From: Cyanophora paradoxa
Taxonomy: Eukaryota > Glaucocystophyceae > Cyanophorales > Cyanophoraceae
Direction of reading: 5' to 3'
Length of the DNA: 64,000 bases
Assembly: GCA_004431415.1 (NCBI GenBank)
Contig: QPMI01000522.1
Coordinates: 1 to 64,000, forward strand
This document shows positions 20,078 through 29,790 of the stretch, one piece after another (positions within the stretch are counted from its first letter, which is position 1; each line of letters opens with the position of its first letter). The notes under the pieces are model-generated. The model worked only from the letters and a program-made list of their open reading frames with translations. It was not told the origin of the DNA and did no database searches. The translations under genes were made by a program, and so were the position numbers.

Positions 20078-20677
20078 ACAAAAGGAAAGACCAAAGACGG
20101 TGAAAGCGTTGTTATCCATAATGGATTTTCGTATATTATCGAAAAGATCGATGAAACCACACTTACGATTTCTGACTATGCAGATGAGAGCATTATCATA
20201 GAGCTTCCTTATGATTCCATCAAATATTTCACGCTTCCCTACTCTACTGCGGGTCATGTTGCCCAAGGGGACACGATAAAAAATAAGCGGGTGGTTGTTT
20301 TCGAAGCGAATTCGACCCGTGTCAATAAGTATTGGTTGTGGGTCGCACTCACCCGCACGCCGTATTTGAAGGACACAGTGCTTTGCATTGATGAAAGTGA
20401 AAGCTATGATTTGAGCGCGTTCAAAAGCCGAATGCATCGATTAATTCCGGGATACAAGCAACAAGACCAGGAGGCAGAGCGACCTTATAACGAATTACTA
20501 TATGTTACTTACGAATGGATTAAGGATAGGTTTGGCATTCAAAATGGGCTATGTTGGAGATGTTACCTAATCATGGATTACGACGAAGTTTCGGTAGATC
20601 GTATTAATAATGCGGTCGCTCATGTGATCGGGAATATTTCCCTCTCTCATAATAACTGTAACTGTGCCGCGCAGTAA
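20078..20677 (+). pseudogene. C-terminal fragment of an SF1 helicase with HNH-like zinc tail
   Basis: A single open frame runs from the palindrome to TAA at 20675-20677 but has no credible start. It contains a motif V-type block (YSTAGHVAQGDT) and motif VI (WVALTRT), the usual end of RecD/Pif1-like SF1 helicases. A tail with CWRC, then VSVDRINNAVAHV and HNNCNC follows, resembling a small HNH/zinc domain. Motifs I to IV are missing. The stop overlaps the ATG of integrase 2 (TAATG). The most economical reading is a gene cut at its 5' end by the event that made the palindrome. Helicases of this type occur in giant viruses and polinton-like viruses. Confidence 0.75.
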
Positions 20678-21726
20678 TGGAAACCATCCTTTCATACAAG
20701 AAATACCGGCAGAAGTTGATAAATGATGGCGTGACCTTTGATGAATCAAAATTAAAACAACAGTTTGCAAACTCGGAACTACAACAAATTTTTAAGAAAC
20801 CAAAGAAACCTAAAACCTTTTTACGTATTGTAGCTAAGCCCCGTTCATTCCAAGTAGATATTATGTTTTTTAGAGGATTCCAAACAGCCAATAGAGGCAT
20901 AGGTAAGGCTCTTAGTTTTATTGAGATTCTGAGCCGAAAAGCATTCATTTACCCATTTAAAGAGTCTTCCGAAATTCCAGGCATTTTAGATAGGTTCAAG
21001 CGTGACGCAGGAAGAGTAATAGGATTAGCAGGCGATAATGAGTTTAGCAGTGCGGTTTATCGTGAATGGTGTAATGTAAATGGTGTAAGACTTTACACAG
21101 ATGTAGCAAAAGACGACCATGTAACAGTTGGTAATAAGTTGGGAATCATAGACAGATTCACACGAACATATAAGCAGCTTTTGAAAAAGGCGATGGTTGC
21201 AAAAGGGACAAGTAAATGGATAGAATTAATAGGAGAGGTTGTTTTAAACACTTATAATACATCTCCTCATTCTTCTTTGAAGAACGACACACCAAATAAC
21301 GTATATAGTAATGACCAAAAGCAATTATATATTTATTTACGTGACAAAGTGCATAATGACAGAGTAGAAGAGAAGGGTGATGTGAAACCGGGCGATACAG
21401 TTAGAGTGTTGGAACCAAAAGGAATATTTGATAAAGAAGGTGCAAGATTTAGTAAGAAGGTTTACACAATTGGTATGAAAGACTATAACAGATTCAAAGT
21501 ATTAGAAGATATAGACGGAGATGTAAAAGAAGTAAAGAGACGTTTTAAGAAGCAAGAATTACAGAAAGTGAAGAAAAATGAGATTATAAAAATTCCCGAT
21601 CAGAAACGAATAGAGAGGGTGAAGAAAACGAATAAAGTGAATGCGAAGTTAAAGAAAGAAGGAATAAAACCGAATCGAAAAGTGGTAGTGAGAAAGAAGT
21701 ATAATCTAAGAAGTAAAACGAAGTAA
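20677..21726 (+). CDS. Retroviral-type (rve) integrase 2
   Basis: An intact 349-residue ORF. The catalytic core shows Asp in FQVDIMFF (about residue 67), Asp in LAGDNEF (about 128) and, 39 residues later, GIIDRFTRTYK where the usual third acid Glu is Asp. A chromo/SH3-like region (VKPGDTVRVLEP) and a very basic tail ending KYNLRSKTK follow. Integrase 1 in this window ends with the same NLRS motif. It starts 1 nt before the helicase stop, so the two were probably an operon-like pair in one element. Just downstream lie 0.5 kb of repeats and then host DNA, the place expected for the end of an integrated element. Whether D-D-D is active is unknown. Confidence 0.88.
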   Translation: METILSYKKYRQKLINDGVTFDESKLKQQFANSELQQIFKKPKKPKTFLRIVAKPRSFQVDIMFFRGFQTANRGIGKALSFIEILSRKAFIYPFKESSEIPGILDRFKRDAGRVIGLAGDNEFSSAVYREWCNVNGVRLYTDVAKDDHVTVGNKLGIIDRFTRTYKQLLKKAMVAKGTSKWIELIGEVVLNTYNTSPHSSLKNDTPNNVYSNDQKQLYIYLRDKVHNDRVEEKGDVKPGDTVRVLEPKGIFDKEGARFSKKVYTIGMKDYNRFKVLEDIDGDVKEVKRRFKKQELQKVKKNEIIKIPDQKRIERVKKTNKVNAKLKKEGIKPNRKVVVRKKYNLRSKTK

Positions 21727-22235
21727 AATGTAGCCATGGCGTGAATTATTTGTTTTTGTTACTGAATATCGTCGGAATGATAGGCGCGAATTGTTTTCAG
21801 TGGGCGATATGGATGAAATGTGTATGAAATGTGTCGGAATATCGTAAGGTGGTTTGATGAGTGAATTGTGTATTTCAGTGTGCGATATGGAGTGGTTGCT
21901 TACATGGTGGTTTGATGAGTGAATTGTGTATTTCAGTGGGAATTTCTCGATTAGAAATATGTATTTCAGTGGTTGCTTACAGAATATCGTAAGGTGATTT
22001 GATGTTTTTGTAGTGAATTGTGTATTTCAGTGTGCGATATGGATGAGAAATATGTATTTCAGTGGTTGCTTACAGAATATCGTAAGGTGATTTGATGTTT
22101 TTGTAGTGAATTGTGTATTTCAGTGGGAATTTCTCGATTAGAAATATGTATTTCAGTGGTTGCTTACAGAATATCGTAAGGAATCCCGATGTTTTTGTAG
22201 TATTCCGGGTTTTTTCGCCAATGTAGCCATGGCGT
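21727..22235. repeat. Terminal repeat block bounded by a 16-bp direct repeat
   Basis: AATGTAGCCATGGCGT occurs exactly at 21727-21742 and 22220-22235. Between them the phrases GAATTGTGTATTTCAGTG, GTGGTTGCTTACA and GAATATCGTAAGG recur three or more times in units of roughly 110 bp. An imperfect hairpin (AATCCCGATG...TATTCCGGGTT) lies just before the second copy. No ORF. This is the right-hand end of the AT-rich element. Confidence 0.8.
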
Positions 22236-22332
22236 AATACTCGACTCTAGATCATACGTCTAGGCGCCCGGGCGCCGTCGGACTAGTTACTGCGGTGTCC
22301 CCTCCAGGCTAGCAGCCCCCTCCAGGGGAGGG
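22236..22332. other. Junction of viral and host DNA
   Basis: Within about 30 bases the sequence changes from AT-rich viral repeats to GC-rich host DNA (GGCGCCCGGGCGCC at 22263-22276). No target-site duplication can be tested because the left end of the element is outside the window. The host channel gene, read from the right, runs into this junction. Confidence 0.6.
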
Positions 22333-24163
22333 GCGGCGGGGGGTACGCGTGCGTGCGGACCAGCGGTCGCAGATCCATATGAGGTAGGTGCAGGCGAGGA
22401 CGGTGAGCGTGAAGAGGACCATGAGGACGCGCCAGGGGTCCGCCACCATCGCGATCTTGAAGGCTGCCGGGGCGAGTTCGCGAGAGAGAAGAGGAAGAGA
22501 CGATAAGGGAGGGCGCGCCGACGAGGCTGTTGAGGCGGCAGTTGTGGCACCGCGCGACGTGCCGCGCCCGCGGCGTGAAGAGGTCCGACCGCAGGTACAG
22601 CAGCCTGCCCTCCGGCGTGCGAGTGAGGAGGGCGGGCGGGGGTACGGCGAGCTCGAAAGGGGGGTACACCGCGCGCGTGCCTGAGGAAGAGGTACGACTT
22701 GACGACGGTGAAGGAGCTGAGGGCCCCCTCGATGTAGAAGTACGCGTCTACCCCCACGCGCTGCTCGGGGGGGTACTGGGGGCGGGGCGCAGGGAGGGTA
22801 CGGACCGCCAAGGAAGGACACGGTGAAGGGGGGGCAGAAGACACAAAGGACGATGCTCTCCAGGGCGAGCTGCGGGGTACGGGATTCGGGCGGGCGGGGA
22901 TGTAGGCTGGGGAGGGGGGGGGAGGGGGGTACGATGCGCTTGCCTGGCGCAGGAGCCCGCTGGAGAGGAGAGTCGCGTCCTGAGGGGCGGAGAGTGGGGG
23001 GGGAGGAGACGTCAGGGAAGGGAAGAAGAAGGAGCGGGGGGTACGCAAGAATCTCGCCTGGGGTAGCAGGTTCAGGTTCCTGCTGAAGGCGACCCGCGCG
23101 CGAAAGTAGTTCCACGTTGCGACCACTGGGGACCGAGAGAGGCCGGGGGGTACGGGCTAAGCGGCGGGGGTACATGTGCAGGGGTTGCGATCGCGAGAGG
23201 CGCTCGCAGGCCGCCGATCACGAGGCCGTTTGCAAGCATGATGAGCTCCGCGGTAATGCTGCCGCCGGACTGGTCGAACCGGGTAGCGTAGCGGTACTCC
23301 GTCTGCGGGGAGGGGGTACCCAATTCAATCGGCGGGAGGGGGGGGCGAAGTTCTGGGAGGTACACGCACGAGGGTGATGGAGAGGACGAGGTCGCAGACG
23401 GCGAGAAAGCACTGCACGGCGCAGAGGCGCTGCATCCTGCGGGGCCGCGCGGCAGCGTGGCGCTCGGATGATTGACCGGGGGACAAGGGGCGGAAGGACG
23501 GTCTAGATCCAGAACCGCAGGGCCTAGGGCCGCAGGCGCACCGGTGCATAGTGGTCCGGAGAGCAATCGCCCCCGCCGCCCGGCGCGCGCTCAGCGAGGG
23601 CGCCGCCGGCCTCAGCGGGCTTCCGGCGGCGGCCCCGGCCGCGGAGGCGCCGCCGGGGCGCTTGTCGGGCGAGAGCCCCGCGCTTGAAGCCGAGGTCGCC
23701 GGGGCGAACATGTGGAACTCGTCCTCGAGGTGCATCCCGATGCGGTCCACCTGCGCTCGGGCGTCGGCCGCCGGCCGCTCGAGCGCTATAGCTCGCTCGA
23801 GCTCGGCAGGGAGAACTTGGGGCGGCCCGAGGCTCGGGCACCTTTAGGCGCGTCCAAGAGTCGAGATAGCTGGTTAGCGAGATCCATCCTTCCAAGAGGT
23901 TCGTGCTCACGCTCGAGCCTGCGCCCGCGCGAGCACCCGCGTCCGCTCAATTTACAACGACGCCGCTAAGGGCGCAGGACGGGCGCGGGCTCGAGCTCAC
24001 GGTCGCGGTACATGAACTGCTGGATCTCGTGCTCCCGTCGCGAAGGGCGCGGGGTCGCAGCTGCAGGGGTCTCGAGCTCCGAAGCCGATGCAGCGGCACC
24101 GGCACCATTGCGGGCTGCGCTCGTCGAGCCGCGTTCGAGGAGGGCCTCGCTGAGGCAGTCCAT
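22333..24163 (-). pseudogene. 6-TM potassium channel gene (SK-like), cut before the pore
   Basis: Read leftwards, small exons encode an S1-like helix (LCAVQCFLAVCDLVLSITL, exon 23370-23436); an S2-like helix (AELIMLANGLVIGGL, exon about 23174-23303); an ARVAF linker (23,050-23,120); an S3-like helix (ESIVLCVFCPPF); an S4-like segment (GALSSFTVVKSYLFLRH); a linker LLYLRSDLFTPRAR; and an S4-S5/S5 segment ending YLIWICDRW near 22,340. The order and spacing match small-conductance Ca-activated K+ channels (LLHSKLFTDASSR region, S5 ending in VCER). The pore helix and calmodulin-binding domain should come next but viral DNA begins instead. Several donors read GTACCCCC. N-terminal exons up to about 24,163 are uncertain. 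Another 6-TM channel type is possible. Confidence 0.5.
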
Positions 24164-24647
24164 CGCTTCGTCCGGTGCGTTGCGATGGCGATCGCTCGTC
24201 GCTGATCGCTGCAGCGGGGCGCGGCGAGCGCGCCGGTCTCCGGAGCTTCAAGGCTAGTTCAAGCTCGAGCTTGCGATTCGGTTACTTCAGCAGCCCTTCG
24301 GCAGATCTACTGGCGTACGTATACCGTGGTCCTGTCGAAACACACCCCGGCGGCCAGGCTGCTTTCTGTGCTGCTGCTTTCCAGCCCGAGACCAGTCCGG
24401 TAGGGCCGGGGTGCGTCAAAGCTCAAGCCTCGATCAAGCCGCCGCAGCTAGGCTTCAAAAAAAAGTAACTGAGTCCCCTTGCGCACGAAGTTGCCACGAA
24501 TCGTGGATCCTTCAAGTCTTCGACTTCGGCTTCGCCTGATCATGAACCCATGATTTACGCGTACGTGAAATTTCAAAGCTAACATTAACTCGCTGCCAAT
24601 TATAACCGAATACTGCGACGGCCCGGCCCGCCCGGGCCGCCCCCCCG
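24164..24647. other. Intergenic, nothing recognised
   Basis: About 480 bases between two minus-strand genes. GC content falls towards 24,560-24,610. A short perfect-looking dyad (GAAGTTGCCACGAATCGTGG) occurs near 24,490. No supported ORF or RNA gene. Confidence 0.4.
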
Positions 24648-26688
24648 CTACTGCTTCAGGGCGGCGATGATGGCGGCCGCTTGCTGCTGGAGGGCCCCCG
24701 CGAGCTGCGCCGCGAACGCCGCCTTCTCCTCCGCCACCGTCTGCGAAGCACTGGTTCGGATTCCGTTCCGGTCCGGCGCCGGTGTCGGACGATTCGGAAG
24801 CAGAGGCGGGCGGGCACCTTTTCGAACTCGGCGCCGGCCTTGATGCGCGCCCCCAGCGCCGCGTAGTCCGCCTGCAGCTGCCCGATCGTTTCCCGAAGGC
24901 CCGCCATCTCCGTCTGCCAGGAGGGTACGGGAAGGAAAGCGAGTCGGCCGGCTGTACCCCGGCCGGGCTCGAAGGGGGGTACGCGGCCGGCAGGCACCTT
25001 CTCCTCGGCGGAGCGAATGCGGGCGATCTGGAGCTCCCCCAGCGTCGCCTTCAGCTCCTCGCTCTTCGCCTGCGCACCGCGTGAGGGGAGGGGGGGATGG
25101 AGCCGGCGGGCGGTCCGTCGCGCACGGCCTCGCTCTGGCGGGCGGCGTCGAGCTCGGCCTGGAGCCGGTCGGTGCGGGCCTTCTCCTCCCGCAGCTCGAC
25201 GTCCAGCACGCCCCGCGCCGCCTCCGCCGCCGCCGCCCGCTCCCGCAGCTGCGCCGACTCCTCCCCCACTACTCCTGAAGCCGGCGCCCCCGCCGCCGCC
25301 TCGCGCAGCCGCCCGCACTCGGCCTCCGCCTTCGCGAGGCTCTTCTCGGCGGCGGCCGCCCGCGCCTCGGCCTCCGCCCTCCCCCGGATCTCCCCCTCGA
25401 GCTTCGCCTGGAGGCTCGCCGCCTGCTCCCGCAGCCTCCGCAGCTCGCCCTCGGAGGCGGCGCTCTCCGCGAGGCGCGCCCGCGCCGTGTCCAGCTCCGT
25501 GCGGAGCCTCCGGGCCTCCCCCGCGTCCTCCCCGGGCGCCCGGTGCACGCTCTGCGCGCTCGACGGCCGGCTCGTCGTGATCACCTGCGCGCCCCTTTGA
25601 GGACCGGGCGAGCGCGCGTACCCCCCGCCGAACGGACCGTCGCGGCGTGCTTGGCCATCTCGGACCGCAGCGACGAGAGCTCCTCCTTCATCCGCTGCGC
25701 GTCCGCCGCGCCCAGCTCGCTGCGCGCCGGCCGCTCAGCGGGGGGGTACGCCCGATTTCGCGGGAAGGGGGGTACGGCGCGCTTCTCGGTGGCGCGGGCG
25801 ATGGCGCGGGAGGCCTCCGCGCGGGCGGCGTCGACGTCGGCCCGCAGCTGCCGGTTCTCCCCTGCGCCGCCTCAGCGCCCGGGGCGGGAAAAGCCGGGGC
25901 GGGGCGGGGGGGCGGGCGGACCCTCGAGGGCGCCGCGGCGGGCGGCCTCCTTCGCGACGGCCTCCTGGGCCTGTGTGAGGAGGGCCTGGAGCTCCCAGGC
26001 CCGCCGCTCCGCCGCCTGCAGCTCCTCCTGCTTCGCGCCGCCGCCCCGCGAGTCGGTGCGGACGATGAGGAGCTCGTCCTGGAGGCGGTCGTTCAGCTGG
26101 AACGCCTTCTGCAGCTGCAGCTCGTAGCGCGTGCGCATGCTCGAGGCGTCCTCGATGCGGTCCATCATGTCCTCCAGCCGCTCCAGCATGATTTCCATCT
26201 CCCGCGCCAGCTCGCTCACCGTCCCGCCCCGCCTCGCCGCCGCCGTCCTCCGGCTGCGCGGGGCGCGTGCTTGTGTGAGTGGAAGAGGAGAGAAGGGAGA
26301 GGCGTGGCCGCGCGGTCGCGCACGCGGACCTTTTGACGAAGGTCATGTTTGCGGAGCTGCCGGCGTAGTCCGCGGCACTCAGAATGGCCGAGTAGAGTCG
26401 CGAGGGCTGCCGCGGGTCCGGCCCCGTCGCTGCTCGGGGCGGTGGGTGGGGGGGGCGCTCCCGGCGGCGGCGGACCAGGGGCGCCTCACCTGGTGCGCTC
26501 GGAGGCACTGGCACGTATCCGCCACCGTTCGCCGGTGCCGCTGTTGCTGCGGGGCTCTTCGCGCGCCCGTGGTTCTGCACGTCGGCGCTGTGCGGCCTCA
26601 GCTTCGACCTGGAGTCGTTGGCGGCGTCCCGGGGGCTCAGCGGCCCTCTGGGCAGAGGCGGGCCCTCGTAGTTTCGAGACTGATTCAT
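24648..26688 (-). CDS. Long coiled-coil protein, unknown
   Basis: The likely start is ATG at 26688 (MNQSRNYEGPPLPRGPLSP), a proline-rich head. Exons then give YSAILSAADYAGSSANMTFVK and an acidic helical part beginning SELAREMEIMLERLEDMMDR (26,219 leftwards). Long Ala/Glu/Arg heptads run from 25,865 to 25,050 (for example LRREQAASLQ-like and AEKSLAKAEAECGRLRE), and two shorter helical exons (EELKATLGELQIARI; MAGLRETIGQLQADYAALG) lead to the end at ALKQ and TAG 24648-24650. Introns include several GTACCCC donors. The protein would be a rod, perhaps of the cytoskeleton, basal body or Golgi; no named family is recognised. Exon limits are approximate. Confidence 0.6.
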
Positions 26689-27026
26689 TGGCCGTCGAGA
26701 AATCAGCGCTGCCGCTTTCAGGCCGCCAGAACTTGAAGTCTCAAATCGGCCAGCTTGGCTTAGCCAAACCGCCAGCGAAGGCTTAGCTATGGCAGCTGGC
26801 ACAGTTGGGATGCCAGGCCTGACTCCTCCTGCTACTACAAAGCGGCCAGCTGCAAACTGCAAGAGCCTGATCTACAACTTTGTGCGGCCACACGGCAGGC
26901 CGGCTTGGAGTGTAACTGTGGTCTCAAAGCGGGTGACAGTGTTGCTTTCGCTCGCTGTGAGGAGCTGAGAGGGCTCGCTTCGGCGATAAGCTTGGTTTGC
27001 TTATTGTACCCCTAGAGAGACAAAAA
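26689..27026. promoter_or_regulatory. Divergent intergenic region, coiled-coil gene / BCD1
   Basis: These 338 bp separate two start codons on opposite strands and must carry both promoters. CAGCTGGC/GCCAGCTG and AGCTTGGC-type short repeats are frequent (GGCCAGCTTGGCTTAGCCAAACC). No TATA box is obvious. Confidence 0.35.
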
Positions 27027-28666
27027 ATGCCGGCCGAAGCGCTTCCTCCTTCGGCGCCGGAAGCGGAGAAGCCTGAGAAGCCGACCAGCGATGCTAGCGA
27101 GGAGGAAGGCACGAGCTCCGTGAGCGAGGACGAGACGGGACCGATCTGTGACGTCTGCGGGGACAACGAGGCGAAGTACCGGTGCCCCGGCTGTGACATG
27201 AGGACCTGCAGCCTGCCTTGCGTGAAGCAGCACAAGGCGGACACGCAGTGCGACGGGAAGCGCAAGCGTACGGCCTTCATCCGCGGCGGCGACTTCGACG
27301 ACAACGCCTTGTACAGCGGTGAGCGTCCCGATGCCGCCAGCGCACGTTGCGTACGCCCCCGCTCACCAGGCTCCCCGCCCGCCGCCCCGCCGTCCGCGAT
27401 CGCCGCAGACTACGCCCTGCTGGAGGAGCTCAACCGCGCCCAGGAGACCGCGCACAGGACGCTGCGAGATCCGACGTTCCACGAACACCGCGCGGGCGCC
27501 CGGGCGGGACCGTCGCGGGGCCGCGGGGGGGGCCGCGGGGGCCGCCAGCAGCACGGGCCGGACCAGAACATGCAGAACCTCCCCATGCACCTACACCAGC
27601 TCGAGATCCAGGCGAGGAAACGCGGCGTACGGCTGCTATTCATGCCGCCTGGCATGCACCGCCGCAAGACCAACACAACCGCCTACAACAGCAAGCGCGC
27701 CCGGTCCCGCCAGCTGCAGGCGCCGCCGGCCGCCGCTGACCGCCGCGCAGGCGCCGCCTGATCCAGTGGCGCGTGGAGTGGGTCTTCGCAGCCGCCGGCT
27801 CCTCGCAGTACACGGACCGGTCCGCCGGCGCCGCCGCCCACGAAGCCCCGCCCCGCGCCGCGCCGCGCGCGGCCGAGCGGGCGGCCGCAGGATGGACGAG
27901 AACGTGACGCTGAAGGACGGCGTGGCTGCGTTCATCGCGGAGCGCGAGACGAACGCGCCGGTGCGGCAGCTCCTGCACGCGTACACCAAGGCCGGCCTGG
28001 ACTCCCTCCAGTTCTTCATCCTCCGCGACCGCTGCCCCGTGCGCGCGCCCCTCGCGCCCGGCCTTGTTTGAGGCTTCTGACGTCGAACAGGCGAGCCACC
28101 CGTCGTACGAGCGCCTGGAGGCCCATTACCCGATCGGCGGCGCGCTCGCGCGGCACACGATCATCGAGTACCCCACCCTCTACGTCGCGCACCCCGGCGA
28201 GCTGGAGCGGTACCCCACCGACCCGCCGCCGCCGCTGCCGCCGCGGGAGCCGCGCCGGCCGGCGGCCGCCGCCGGCGAGGAGGGCGAGGAGGGCGAGATC
28301 GAGGGGGAGGAGGAGGGCGAGCAGGAGGAGGAGGACGAGGACGAGGGTGTCGAGGACGTGGGCGATCTACCGGAGGCTGTCCTTGCGGAGCTGGGGCTCC
28401 TCCCGGACCCGAAGCGGCCCCGGACCGAGCCGGCGGCGGCGACCGCGGCGGCTGCCTCTGCATCGGCTTCCGCCGAGGCGGCGCCGCGGGGCCCGCTGGG
28501 CTTCTTCAGCAGCCCGGACGTCGAGGATGGGGAGGCGGCGCCCGCGGCCCCGGCGGCGGCGGCGGCGGCGGCTCAAAAGGAGGCCCTGCCGCCGCCGCAC
28601 CCGGCGTTCGCCCCCGCGCGGCGGGACGAGATGCCGCCCCCGCACCCCGCCTTCGGCCCGAGCCGC

Positions 28667-28697
<31 letters not shown>

Positions 28698-29628
28698 ACT
28701 GGAGGGGCGGCGGCCGAGGACGAGGACGAGGCCGAGGCGGCTGGGAGGACCGCGGCGGGCGCGGCGGGCGCGGCGGCTACGGCGACCGCGGCGGCGGCGG
28801 CGGCGGCTTCCGTGGCCGCGGGGGTACGGCGACCGCGGTGGGCGCGGGGGTACGGCGATCGTGGAGGGCGCGGCGGGCGCGGCGGCGGCGACAGGGGCGG
28901 TCGGGGCGGGTACCGCGGGGCCGCGGCGGGCGGGGCGGGTACGACGGCCCCGGCGAACGGTGGCACCACGGGGACGGTGAGGGTACGAGGACCGCGGGGA
29001 CCGCGGGGACCACGGGCCGCACCACCAGGAGGCGCCCCGGCCCCGCCGGCCCCGGCCCCGGCCCGGCCCCTGCGCCGGCGCAGCACCGGCCGCAGCAGGC
29101 GGCGCCCTCCTCCGCCCCGGGCTCCCTTCTGGGCCCTGGCCCTCCGGCCCCGGCTCCTCCGCGTCGCTCCTGGGGCCAGGCCCGTCGGCGCCCCGCCCGG
29201 CCCCGCCGCCCGCCCCGTCGGGCTCCCTGCTCGGCGAGGCGCCGGCGCCGGCCCCGCCGCCCTCGTCGTCTCGGGGCCTCCCGCCGCCCTTCGCCGGCTG
29301 GTCGCAGCCGGCGGCGCCGGCCTACTCGCCGTACGCGTCGCCCGTGCAGCAGCAGGCGCAGGCGATGCTCCACGCGCAGCCCCAGCACCACCACCAGCAC
29401 CACCACCACCAACACCACCACCAGCAGCAGCAGTACACGCAGCAGCAGCAGCAGCCGGCCTACTCGCCCTACGGCCCGCCCCCGCCCTCGCCGTACGGGC
29501 AGCACGGGCAGGCGTACCTGCCGCAGTCGCCGTACGGGCAGCCGCCGCCGCCGGGGCCGGGCATCGGGTACGGCGGGGCCTCGGCGGCCACGGCGGCCCT
29601 CCTGCAGGCTCGCTACGGCGGCTCCTAG
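27027..29628 (+). CDS. BCD1: Box C/D snoRNA biogenesis factor BCD1/ZNHIT6
   Basis: Exon 1 has an acidic head and then a HIT zinc finger: ICDVCG, YRCPGC, CSLPCVKQHK and QCDG. Later exons keep the BCD1 order: SDYALLEEL, a RRxGVRLLFMP-like block (KRGVRLLFMPPG), RKTNTTAYNSK, WRVEWVF, a helical part, and HTIIEYPTLYV near 28,165. Introns fit GT/AG at 27319-27408, 27704-27750, 27820-27890 and 28039-28090, each joining the frame. BCD1 helps assemble box C/D snoRNPs (with R2TP) in the nucleus. Unusual here is a long extension: an acidic run, Ala/Pro-rich segments, an RGG-rich region (28,660-29,000) and a His/Gln-rich tail (29,344-29,460) ending ARYGGS. At least one more intron lies in the RGG part. 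ATG 27027 is the first in frame. Confidence 0.85.
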
Positions 29629-29790
29629 CCCCGCCCCGCCCCGCCCACAGCCTATCGTGTACGCAGAGATGGCAGATTGTTAACGTCGACCATGTTGAAA
29701 GCATCGCTGATCAACTTCAACGCGTCACGGCGTACATGTGCATGCACACGAACACACGCTACCCAACCAATCTGTTGCGCGCGGGTTCTA
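29629..29790. other. Convergent intergenic region
   Basis: About 160 bp between BCD1 and the beta-helix gene. TTCATGAGAGGTTCATGAGAGG is a small direct repeat at about 29,790-29,812. No gene. Confidence 0.4.

Noticed and set aside
19402-22235. CRISPR-like array at 19.4-19.7 or 21.7-22.2 kb.
   Set aside because: Repeats are diverged, spacers are themselves repetitive and of unequal length, and no cas gene is present in this eukaryotic viral setting.
29344-29460. CAC/CAG run as a trinucleotide-repeat locus separate from genes.
   Set aside because: It is in frame with the BCD1 C-terminal tail and codes for His and Gln.
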